DNA of 64,000 nt, from positions 613,222-677,221 of the forward strand of contig NZ_BMFU01000004.1 of assembly GCF_014639235.1 (NCBI RefSeq), written 5' to 3'. The notes under the pieces were generated by a model, which was given only the letters and a program-made list of their open reading frames with translations, did no database searches and was not told the origin of the DNA. A program made the position numbers and the translations under genes. Source of the DNA: Paenibacillus silvae (lineage in GTDB: Bacteria; Bacillota; Bacilli; Paenibacillales; Paenibacillaceae). Each line of letters opens with the position of its first letter. Position 1 is the stretch's first letter. Shown here in pieces: positions 53,626-60,683 of this stretch.

Positions 53626-53632
53626 TACGACA

Positions 53633-53677
53633 ACAAGTCCTCCCAAAGCGATTGTCAGCAGGGAGGACTTGTTTTTG
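53633..53677 (+). terminator. Intrinsic terminator
   Basis: A perfect 12-bp stem, ACAAGTCCTCCC (53633-53644) / GGGAGGACTTGT (53661-53672), is followed by TTTTG. Confidence 0.92.
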
Positions 53678-53720
53678 AATTGTTTTAATATGTGCACATC
53701 TATTGGACTGTAGTGCCTGT

Positions 53721-53906
53721 TCATTCTTTATTTGAGGAATCTTCCGGCTTGCGGGTAAAATCTTTGCGTATGTTATCTACGATATCGCCAACGGCATCTT
53801 CAATCATATCGGTGGGTCCAGGATTTCTTTGGTCAGGCTCGATAACTGTATTAACACCCGGTTTGAGTTCGTCTTTCCTTTTATCACGCTTGGTATCGTT
53901 ATTCAT
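53721..53906 (-). CDS. Small polar hypothetical protein, 61 aa
   Basis: The minus-strand gene starts at ATG 53906 with GAGGAGGAATTCTC just upstream; a longer frame to 53969 has no start signal. The product is highly charged, with many Lys, Asp and Pro, and a helix MIEDAVGDIVDNIRKDF near the middle. It has no signal peptide or hydrophobic core. It faces the DUF3243 gene across a 289-base gap. No function is recognised. Confidence 0.6.
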   Translation of the reverse strand: MNNDTKRDKRKDELKPGVNTVIEPDQRNPGPTDMIEDAVGDIVDNIRKDFTRKPEDSSNKE

Positions 53907-54195
53907 GAGAATTCCTCCTCGTTTTACGTAGTAGTGACGATGCTTACTAACATAACCAAACACCATCATGTATATGTAAATCGATTAACCCGATGAGCTT
54001 TTTTGAAACGCATGCTGTGTACCTCTTTCTTGAAATTTTATTTCGATTGAAAACAGGCTGATTAAACTTCAGCAGGACGTTTATATTATAAGTGTCCAGT
54101 GCTGATTAAGCTTACAGCAGAGCAATCTGCCAGTGACAGCGATGGAAAGATAATCACAAGATCACAATGCAATTAAACTCTGGGAGGTAATCAAG

Positions 54196-54549
54196 ATGAA
54201 TGAACATAATCATGTGATTCACAAAGACGGACAGGTCTCCACCGATCAGGTAGACAATGCCATTGAAAAGATTGCACCAGAGGAAAGAGATCACATCTTG
54301 CAAAACTTTGATGCATTCAAGGAATATCTGGGCAAACGAATTGCAATGGGTGAATCCATCGGTCTAAGCGAAGAACAAATGGCTAAAATCGCCCAAAAGG
54401 TGGCCGATCATCTCGCGGCTAACGAGGAACCTCGCAACCGTGAAGAGAAGCTGCTGCAGGAGCTCTGGAATGTGGGTAAAGAAGACGAGCGGCATATGCT
54501 CGCTCATATGCTGGTTCGCTTGGCTCAAGACACAAGAACGAGCCATTAA
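54196..54549 (+). CDS. DUF3243 domain-containing protein (YmfJ-like)
   Basis: The 117-aa protein matches the DUF3243 group known from Bacillus YmfJ. Key segments are LQNFDAFKEYLGKRIAMGES, then EEQMAKIAQKVADHLA, and EEPRNREEKLLQELW followed by HMLAHMLVRLAQD. ATG 54196 follows CTGGGAGGTAATCAAG. The protein is soluble, helical and of unknown function. It has an N-terminal extension of about 20 residues with histidines (NEHNHVIHKDG) not usual in YmfJ. Confidence 0.8.
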   Translation: MNEHNHVIHKDGQVSTDQVDNAIEKIAPEERDHILQNFDAFKEYLGKRIAMGESIGLSEEQMAKIAQKVADHLAANEEPRNREEKLLQELWNVGKEDERHMLAHMLVRLAQDTRTSH

Positions 54550-54888
54550 AGGACTCACTGCACATTCAAGGCATAAGGTGAGGGTACAAGCATACATTAT
54601 ATAGACACCGCAGAGACCCTGCTCATTCAGGGTTTCTCTGTGGTTAATAAACAGACAGGCTTGAAGTGATGACGTGAATTGTAACTATTTTTAATCTGGA
54701 TGAAACTTTTGCAGAAACGATTTGACGTATGATGAGTACATAACCATTGAATTCGTTACAACGGAACATGTCCGTTTGAGGAGAAAAGCTTTCGGTTAAT
54801 AACCATATGTATAGAACTATTCATTGGCATTCCGAAACTTCGAATTGTTTAGTGAAAAAGCCATAGTGAAATAAGGAGAGATGCTGGC
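54550..54888. other. Intergenic region with one hairpin and no gene
   Basis: This 339-base gap has no convincing reading frame. It contains a strong stem, ACCGCAGAGA-CCCTG (54607-54621) with CAGGG-TTTCTCTGTGGT (54628-54644), which is terminator-like without a T-run. Beyond it I see no clear promoter match, although transcription of the next gene must start here. Confidence 0.5.
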
Positions 54889-55455
54889 ATGAAAAACGCG
54901 GCGAAAAAATGGAGATTACAGATGATTGGTGCAGCAGCAGCTTTATTAGGCATCATCGTGCTGGCTACATATTTGCTTACCCCTGCCAATGCAGAGCAGC
55001 GTACGAATGTTCAGTCACCTTCAGCGAATAAAGCACAGCTTGCCAATTCTGAAGTATACACGGCTTATATTGAAGGAATACGAGTCGAGGACGGCAAATT
55101 AATGCTGTCTGTAGACAAGATCGGCTGGTATCAGGGCGAGGAAGCAAATACGATTTTCAAACAACGGAATCCGGATGCGGGCATAGATGAAGCACCCGAT
55201 GGTTACTATATTGTGAATGACAACAAGGAGCAGGAGCAGGTTGAGGTTAAGGCTGATGCCAAAGTTCTGATGCAGCTTTATGATCATGATGGAACAATGC
55301 AGGGAGCGGAGATTCAGTGGAATGAACCTGTAGCGCTGTCCAAGTTCGAATCATTATACGGAGATAAACGAATCGTAGATTTATCGGTCTTCCCGTATCA
55401 TCTCACCGTTCAGGATGGCAAAGTGATTCAAATTGTACAGCAGTACATTCCGTAA
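54889..55455 (+). CDS. Hypothetical protein with N-terminal signal anchor, 188 aa
   Basis: The protein begins with a basic segment and one hydrophobic helix (MIGAAAALLGIIVLATYLL), then NAEQ, so it is probably secreted or anchored. The mature part has a beta-rich pattern (AYIEGIRVEDGKLMLSVDKI, then YHLTVQDGKVIQIVQQYIP). I do not recognise the family. ATG 54889 has TAAGGAGAGATGCTGGC. It is followed by a terminator and is probably monocistronic. Confidence 0.6.
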   Translation: MKNAAKKWRLQMIGAAAALLGIIVLATYLLTPANAEQRTNVQSPSANKAQLANSEVYTAYIEGIRVEDGKLMLSVDKIGWYQGEEANTIFKQRNPDAGIDEAPDGYYIVNDNKEQEQVEVKADAKVLMQLYDHDGTMQGAEIQWNEPVALSKFESLYGDKRIVDLSVFPYHLTVQDGKVIQIVQQYIP

Positions 55456-55506
55456 ACATGCATGAATTATAAAATTGGATGCAATATAATAAAAACGACA
55501 AAACGA

Positions 55507-55545
55507 GCATTCTTTCCGTAAATGAAGCGGATAAGAGTGCTTTTT
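55507..55545 (+). terminator. Intrinsic terminator
   Basis: GCATTCTT-CCG (55507-55518) pairs with CGG-AAGAGTGC (55528-55540) with one G-T pair and a small bulge, then TTTTT. Confidence 0.75.
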
Positions 55546-55637
55546 GTTATGACAAATCCATGAAAGCGATTGTAATTCATGATTTGTCCATGTATCATTA
55601 TAGGAATGGCGTTTTTACATCATTCAGGAGGCTTCTG

Positions 55638-56495
55638 ATGCTTAAAGACATGATTGCATTAACCAAGCCCGGACTGTTAAGGCTGAATGTGTTTGCAGTA
55701 GCCGTTGGTTTCTGGGTCGCTTCAAAATGGAATATCCATTGGGTGTCATTGCTGTTGGTCGTGCTTGGCTCAACGCTGGTCATTGCTTCAGCCTGTGTCA
55801 TTAACAACTATTGGGACCGGGAATTGGATCAGAAGATGGAACGAACGAAAAAAAGGATGGAGTATATTAACCTTCTGAAACCCCGATTTGTGCTTGGTTA
55901 TGGCTTGGCACTCGGCATCGTTGGACTGGCGGTATTGTTCCTTTGGGTAAATCCGCTATCCGGCTGGATGGCCCTGCTGGGCTGGTTCGCTTATATTGTG
56001 ATCTACACGATATGGCTGAAGCGCAGCTCTACCTGGAGCACATCCCTTGGTGGAATTGCCGGGGCGATGCCGCCGGTTATCGGTTATACGGCGGTAACGG
56101 ATGAGATTGATGCAGGAGCTTGGCTGTTATTTGCACTGTTATTTCTATGGCAGCCCCCGCATTTCTGGTCGCTCGGTATTCGTCGGGTAGAAGAGTACCG
56201 TGCTGCGGGATTTCCGCTGCTGCCAGTTGTGAAAGGTGTGAAACGTACCAAACTGCAGATGATCCCATATGTTTTTCTGCTGATTCCAGCCGTATTCCTG
56301 CTGTATTATTACGGTTACGTTGGACTGGTATTTCTGATCATCTCCTTGATTAGCAGCATCATCTGGTTTGTACATACCATCAGCGGTCTGAAAACAGAAA
56401 ATGATGAACGATGGGCAAAGATCAATTTTTTGATCTCGGTCAATTATCTCATGCTCATTTTCATTGTAATGGTTGCCAACACAGCCTGGTCGTAA
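55638..56495 (+). CDS. ctaB: Protoheme IX farnesyltransferase (heme O synthase)
   Basis: This 285-aa membrane enzyme of the UbiA family transfers a farnesyl group to heme B to form heme O for heme-copper oxidases. The two Asp-rich motifs are VINNYWDRELDQK (NxxxDxxxD) and the later region IWLKRSSTWSTSLGGIAG. The characteristic WQPPHFWSLGIRR and AAGFPLLPVVKG are also seen. ATG 55638 has CAGGAGGCTTCTG; a frame open to 55479 covers a terminator. It stands alone, apart from any oxidase genes, so it may be a second copy. Confidence 0.95.
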   Translation: MLKDMIALTKPGLLRLNVFAVAVGFWVASKWNIHWVSLLLVVLGSTLVIASACVINNYWDRELDQKMERTKKRMEYINLLKPRFVLGYGLALGIVGLAVLFLWVNPLSGWMALLGWFAYIVIYTIWLKRSSTWSTSLGGIAGAMPPVIGYTAVTDEIDAGAWLLFALLFLWQPPHFWSLGIRRVEEYRAAGFPLLPVVKGVKRTKLQMIPYVFLLIPAVFLLYYYGYVGLVFLIISLISSIIWFVHTISGLKTENDERWAKINFLISVNYLMLIFIVMVANTAWS

Positions 56496-56522
56496 CAGGT
56501 ATTGAAGGTAATGCAGCTTCAG

Positions 56523-56588
56523 AAAGCACACGCTGAAGGATTGAGAGCACAACCTCGGTTGAACCAATCATTTCAGGGTGTGCTTTTT
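56523..56588 (+). terminator. Intrinsic terminator of the heme O synthase gene
   Basis: AAAGCACAC-CTGAA-GATTG pairs with CAATC-TTCAG-GTGTGCTTT with small mismatches, followed by a T-run to 56588. Confidence 0.85.
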
Positions 56589-56604
56589 GTTATAGGGTTA
56601 ATAT

Positions 56605-56633
56605 CTTATTTTTATGGAGAAATATGGTACAAT
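56605..56633 (+). promoter_or_regulatory. Putative promoter of the TPR gene
   Basis: An extended -10, TGGTACAAT (56625-56633), is visible, with a poor -35 (TTATTT near 56606). This is typical of moderate Firmicute promoters. Confidence 0.45.
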
Positions 56634-56686
56634 AATCAAGATGTATAGAGTTTATGAACAAATTATATGTTATTGGATGTGACAGC

Positions 56687-57169
56687 ATGAGTTTTTTACA
56701 GCAGGCTATAGGCTGGCGGCAGGAAGGTAAACTCAAGGAGGCCATTGAGCTTCTACATAAGATCACCGATCAGGAACCTGATCATGGAGAAGCATGGTAT
56801 CAGCTCGCATGGGCCCATGATTCACTTGGCTTGGAGCGCGAAGCCGTGCCTTATTATGAGAAAGCATTACAGCTCGAACTTTCCGCAGAAGATCGGGCAG
56901 GTGCAATTCTCGGGCTCGGCAGCACGTATCGCACACTTGCACAATATGAACAGGCCAAAATGTGGCTGCTCACTGGCATCAATGAATTCCCTGAACGCAA
57001 AGAATTCGAGGTATTCTACGCCATGGTGCTCTATAACCTGGGTGAGCATGCAGAGGCAATGCAGCGACTGCTCATACAGCTTGCGGATACGTCTACGGAT
57101 CAGGGAATAAGCGATTACAGCCGGGCCATTCGATACTACGCAGATCAGCTTGATCGGGTATGGAATTAA
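56687..57169 (+). CDS. Tetratricopeptide repeat protein
   Basis: The 160-aa protein contains three or four TPR units, for example WRQEGKLKEAIELLHKI, AWYQLAWAHDSLGLEREAV and GLGSTYRTLAQYEQAKMWL. TPR proteins mediate protein-protein contacts. ATG 56687 is preferred; ATG 56654 is an in-frame alternative that would add 11 residues, and neither has a strong ribosome site. The gene converges with the LysR gene, with 32 bases between them. Confidence 0.82.
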   Translation: MSFLQQAIGWRQEGKLKEAIELLHKITDQEPDHGEAWYQLAWAHDSLGLEREAVPYYEKALQLELSAEDRAGAILGLGSTYRTLAQYEQAKMWLLTGINEFPERKEFEVFYAMVLYNLGEHAEAMQRLLIQLADTSTDQGISDYSRAIRYYADQLDRVWN

Positions 57170-57201
57170 ACTATTGGCATTCTTCAATTTGTGAACGTGG
57201 G

Positions 57202-58086
57202 TTAACTGGATGTTTTCGATGATTCAAGCCATTGTTCTACTTCCTCAATGAATCGGCGAGATGCGGGTGACAGATTCCGAAGAGAAGCGCAAGCCAGTCC
57301 GATCGTGCGATACGGATCACCTGCAAGTGGAACAAGTGCAAGTGATTTCGTGTGATTTTGCAAGACCATCTCGGGCAGCAGACTGATGCCCAGTCCGTTG
57401 TGCACCATGGCCATAATGGCTTGATCCTCGGCTACTTCGTAGACGACGTTCAGCTTGGCGTTATGCTGCCGGATCAAACGTTCAATTTCGTTGTCGCCTC
57501 CCCATTTGGGCAAAATAAAGGGCTGCTCCAGCAATAGCTCAAACGAGACGGATTCTTTGGATGCTAGAGAGTGATCAAAAGGCAGGATGCACATCATCCT
57601 GTCTTTTTGTAATGGAATCGTTTCGAATGGAGAGGTGTCACTGAGAGATAGAAAGCCAATATCAATAGCACCGCTGGCCAGCCAGTGTTCAATTTCCGCA
57701 TAGTCGCCTTCCCACAGCTTGATTTCAATTCCGGGATAGCGAAGTCTGAACTGCTTGAGGATTCCGGGAAGCCACTGGGTGGAGACACTGGCAAATGTCC
57801 CGATACGTACAGTACCAATCTCGGCCCCCCGGATCAGAGAGATTTCCTGATGCATCAGTTCCGTCCACCGCATAATCTCACGGGTGTATGCCAATATTCG
57901 CTCTCCTTCAGCTGTAACACGTACACCGGAGCGGCTCCGATGCAGCAGGGAGAAGCCGTACTCGCTCTCCAGACTGGCAATGGCATGGCTGACGGCAGAC
58001 TGTGTGATGTTCAGCGCTTCGGAGGCTTTAGTCAGGCTCCCGTATTCGACAACAGTATTTAATATTTCGTATTTGATGAGTGACAT
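57202..58086 (-). CDS. LysR-family transcriptional regulator
   Basis: This 294-aa regulator has an N-terminal winged helix-turn-helix (LTKASEALNITQSAVSHAIA) and a C-terminal periplasmic-binding-like effector domain (IGTFASVSTQWLPGILKQF, then AIDIGFLSLSDTSPFETIPL). ATG 58086 has GGAGAGGAAG about 10 bases upstream. The divergent gene encodes an EamA exporter, with the operator-like palindrome at 58150-58173 between them. It most likely controls that exporter and itself. Confidence 0.94.
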   Translation of the reverse strand: MSLIKYEILNTVVEYGSLTKASEALNITQSAVSHAIASLESEYGFSLLHRSRSGVRVTAEGERILAYTREIMRWTELMHQEISLIRGAEIGTVRIGTFASVSTQWLPGILKQFRLRYPGIEIKLWEGDYAEIEHWLASGAIDIGFLSLSDTSPFETIPLQKDRMMCILPFDHSLASKESVSFELLLEQPFILPKWGGDNEIERLIRQHNAKLNVVYEVAEDQAIMAMVHNGLGISLLPEMVLQNHTKSLALVPLAGDPYRTIGLACASLRNLSPASRRFIEEVEQWLESSKTSS

Positions 58087-58149
58087 TATGCAATGACTTC
58101 CTCTCCATGTGAACTGGCTTCCTAATCATGAGTTAATTTCATATTAACT

Positions 58150-58173
58150 ATTATAAATATTCATTTTTATAAT
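58150..58173. promoter_or_regulatory. Palindromic operator candidate between LysR and EamA genes
   Basis: ATTATAAA and TTTATAAT are perfect arms around TATTCATT. The position, in the middle of a divergent 177-base gap, fits a LysR box. The T/A composition also fits a core promoter, so the assignment is tentative. Confidence 0.5.
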
Positions 58174-58263
58174 GCAAAGAGATCGTTTATACTTGCCAAG
58201 GCGAGTTAGTTTGATATACATACAGGCGCAGCTCAGACTATATAGAATGAAGGTAGAAGTAAA

Positions 58264-59175
58264 ATGAACGGGGCACACGGTAAACAGATTCATGCATCAC
58301 GAAGAGCAGATATGCAAATGCTGCTTGCGACAGTAATATGGGGCTCGTCCTATCTATTTATGAAATCGGGGCTTGCTTCAATTCAGGAACTGAATCTGAT
58401 CGCATTGCGCTTCGGGATTGCCTTTATAGCGGCAGCTCTTTTCTTTCACAGAAGATTAAGGAAAGTGGATCGTGGAACGCTGGTTGCCGGAGCCATATTG
58501 GGTACGGCTTTATTTGCAGCATTTGTTTTCATTACCTATGGCGTTCAGCGAACAACGGCATCCCAGGCCGGATTTTTGATCAGCCTGGCTGTCATTTTTG
58601 TTCCGGTATTAACGACGATACTGCGCCGCCGAATGCCGGATAAACGATTGCTCGTCAGTATTCTGGTCGCTGTAACAGGGCTTGCATTGTTGACACTTCA
58701 ACACGAATTAAGTTTGCATATCGGGGACGTGCTCTGTATTGTTGCCGCCCTGATCTATGCCATATATATTATGCTTGCGGGCAAATACACTCCCAAGCAT
58801 GACCCGGTGACACTCGGAACGGTGCAGCTGGGTGTAGCAGCGCTGTGGGGTACTGCCGCTACGTTTATGTTTGAGAGCCCCAGGCTGCCGGATAACCCTC
58901 AATCCTGGGCAGCAATTCTGGGCTTGGGTATATTATGCAGTGGTTTGGGTTACATCTTGCAAACCTTGGCACAGCGGCACGCCTCTCCAACGAGAACAAG
59001 CCTTATTTTCTCATTAGAGCCGTTGTTTGCAGCTGCTTTTGCTTTTACTTTTCAGGGAGAAATGTTAACCCTGCAAGGATACATCGGAGCAGCCTTTATG
59101 CTGGCAGGTGTATTGATTACGGAGATTAAGCTATCGCAGCCTGTCTTTCGACGCAGAAAACGTCCGGCGATATAA
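58264..59175 (+). CDS. EamA/DMT-family transporter
   Basis: The 303-aa protein has about ten membrane helices in two halves with EamA-like repeats (TVIWGSSYLFMKSGLA and CIVAALIYAIYIMLAG). Such proteins export amino acids or small metabolites. ATG 58264 follows GAATGAAGGTAGAAGTAA, a weak ribosome site. The helices include RTTASQAGFLISLAVIFVPV, with the conserved position after the sixth helix. It is controlled presumably by the divergent LysR gene. The substrate is unknown. Confidence 0.9.
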   Translation: MNGAHGKQIHASRRADMQMLLATVIWGSSYLFMKSGLASIQELNLIALRFGIAFIAAALFFHRRLRKVDRGTLVAGAILGTALFAAFVFITYGVQRTTASQAGFLISLAVIFVPVLTTILRRRMPDKRLLVSILVAVTGLALLTLQHELSLHIGDVLCIVAALIYAIYIMLAGKYTPKHDPVTLGTVQLGVAALWGTAATFMFESPRLPDNPQSWAAILGLGILCSGLGYILQTLAQRHASPTRTSLIFSLEPLFAAAFAFTFQGEMLTLQGYIGAAFMLAGVLITEIKLSQPVFRRRKRPAI

Positions 59176-59263
59176 CCTTCCATTTTGCACGGAGGATAGT
59201 TGAAGTCTTCGAAAGCAAAAGAGAAATCTAGAAAGAAGAATTATGTTTAGCGATTAACCTAAC

Positions 59264-59305
59264 AAAGCCCTGATTAACAAAACATGTTTTGTTAATCAGG
59301 GCTTT
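59264..59305. promoter_or_regulatory. 42-bp perfect palindrome: terminator and LacI operator candidate
   Basis: The bases 59264-59284 are the exact reverse complement of 59285-59305. The centre TAACAAAAC-AT-GTTTTGTTA is a LacI-type operator form. The outer AAAGCCCTGAT/ATCAGGGCTTT, followed by another T, also makes a terminator for the EamA gene. The LacI gene start lies 43 bases downstream, so autoregulation is likely. Confidence 0.75.
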
Positions 59306-59348
59306 TATGCTACACTGGATGGAAAATCAGGAAAATCGGGTGAGCAGG

Positions 59349-60386
59349 ATGGGGAAAAGAGTAACGATGCAGCAGATTGCAGATGCTGCGGGCGTATCCA
59401 AATTTGCTGTCTCGCGTGCACTGACGGGCAAGTCGGGGGTCAGTGAGCACACGCGGGAGATGATTGTCAGGACCGCGGGGCAGATGGGGTATTTTAAAAT
59501 GGAACCGAAGCGTTATTCGGCAGAGCCGCAGCATACCAAGCTTGGTACAAAGGCGTCTGGCGATAAGAGGGAAGGCACCATCTTGGTTCTTTTTCCAAAT
59601 ATACGCTCGCAGAATCGGTCTTCCTTGTATTGGGGGCCGGTCTTTGAGGGCATTTCAGAACGCCTGAATGAGATTGGCATGGATATTATGACACTGACAG
59701 AGCCGTCTTCCGATCATATGTTTTCGGTTCTCAACCCCGAGGCCATCCGAGGGGTAATCACAGTGGGCACCATTTCAACATCCGTGCTGCTCGAAATATA
59801 TCGTCTGCGTATTCCCCTTGTGATGGTTGATCATGAGGATACGGCCATTCATGCAGATGCGGTATTTACCGACAACGTGAAATGTATGAAAGAACTGGTG
59901 CTTATGCTTGGCGCGAGGGGGTACAGGAAGCTTCAATTCGTGGGGCAGCTGCCTGATGCAGTCAGCTTCAGAGAGCGCTGGCTTGGCTATCGGATGGGCC
60001 TTGAGGAGCTGGGGCTGCAGGAGCATCAACATCCAGGGCTACTGGTGCAGGAGTATGCAAAGATTCAGCAGGTGGTTAAGGGCATGCAGCTTGAAGACAT
60101 CCCGGAAGTGTTTGTGTGTGCGAATGACCATACAGCTTCAATTATCATCGAGGCGCTGCAAGGTCGGGCGCTTCAGCTGCCCGAACGATGTACGGTAACA
60201 GGATTCGATAATACACGCACAGAAGATCCGATTCTTGCTACTGCACATATTTATAAGGAGCATCTCGGTGCGAGAGCGGTGGATCAGCTGTTATGGCGAA
60301 TCGAGCATCCGCAAGCACCTTGTGAACGCAAGCTGATTCATGCTGAACTCATCATGCGTGAGGAGTATCATTCGCTGCGAGAGTGA
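59349..60386 (+). CDS. LacI-family transcriptional regulator
   Basis: The 345-aa repressor has an N-terminal helix-turn-helix (TMQQIADAAGVSKFAVSRAL) and a C-terminal sugar-binding fold (IRGVITVGTISTSVLLEIY, then PEVFVCANDHTASIIIEAL). ATG 59349 is used; GTG 59340 and ATG 59319 are in frame. The same operator half-sites occur upstream of it and before the beta-mannosidase gene, so a manno-oligosaccharide is the probable inducer. A terminator separates it from the mannosidase gene. Confidence 0.92.
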   Translation: MGKRVTMQQIADAAGVSKFAVSRALTGKSGVSEHTREMIVRTAGQMGYFKMEPKRYSAEPQHTKLGTKASGDKREGTILVLFPNIRSQNRSSLYWGPVFEGISERLNEIGMDIMTLTEPSSDHMFSVLNPEAIRGVITVGTISTSVLLEIYRLRIPLVMVDHEDTAIHADAVFTDNVKCMKELVLMLGARGYRKLQFVGQLPDAVSFRERWLGYRMGLEELGLQEHQHPGLLVQEYAKIQQVVKGMQLEDIPEVFVCANDHTASIIIEALQGRALQLPERCTVTGFDNTRTEDPILATAHIYKEHLGARAVDQLLWRIEHPQAPCERKLIHAELIMREEYHSLRE

Positions 60387-60481
60387 AGGGCTAGACAAGC
60401 GCAAGCTCAGATAAGATAAGATTAAGGTAAAGGAAGGTTAAGGAAAAGATAGAAGAGAATTAACAGAAACAGAACAGGTCA

Positions 60482-60534
60482 AAACAGGACATGGAGCCGT
60501 TCACAATGTGACGCTCGATGTCCTGTTTCGTTTT
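60482..60534 (+). terminator. Intrinsic terminator of the LacI gene
   Basis: AAACAGGACAT-GAGC (60482-60497) pairs with GCTC-ATGTCCTGTTT (60513-60528), followed by CGTTTT. Confidence 0.85.
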
Positions 60535-60585
60535 ATCGGTGTCTGTTTCAAAACTTTTTGACCAAACACATTGACTGCAAACGGA

Positions 60586-60645
60586 TAACATGTTAATTTT
60601 GTTTTGTTAATCGTTTGCTTATATAATAACAAAACCTAACAAAAC
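60586..60645 (+). promoter_or_regulatory. Beta-mannosidase promoter with repeated LacI half-sites
   Basis: A -10 TATAAT lies at 60622-60627 with TTGTTT (60599-60604) 17 bases upstream. GTTTTGTTA (60601-60609) and TAACAAAAC (60627-60635 and 60637-60645) flank it, and the palindrome TAACATGTTA lies at 60586-60595. These are the half-sites of the palindrome at 59264. Repression by the LacI-type protein is therefore strongly suggested. Confidence 0.7.
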
Positions 60646-60683
60646 AGGTTTCTTCTTTTACTCTAACTCTATTGGAGGCTATC

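Noticed and set aside
53980..54060. Possible SigB-like promoter (GTTTCA, 12 bases, GGGTTA) for the small minus-strand gene
   Set aside because: The match is loose and sigma B is, to my knowledge, generally absent in Paenibacillus-like bacteria.
54700..54745. ECF sigma-like TGAAAC and CGTA pair
   Set aside because: The spacer is too long for the usual 16-17 bases.
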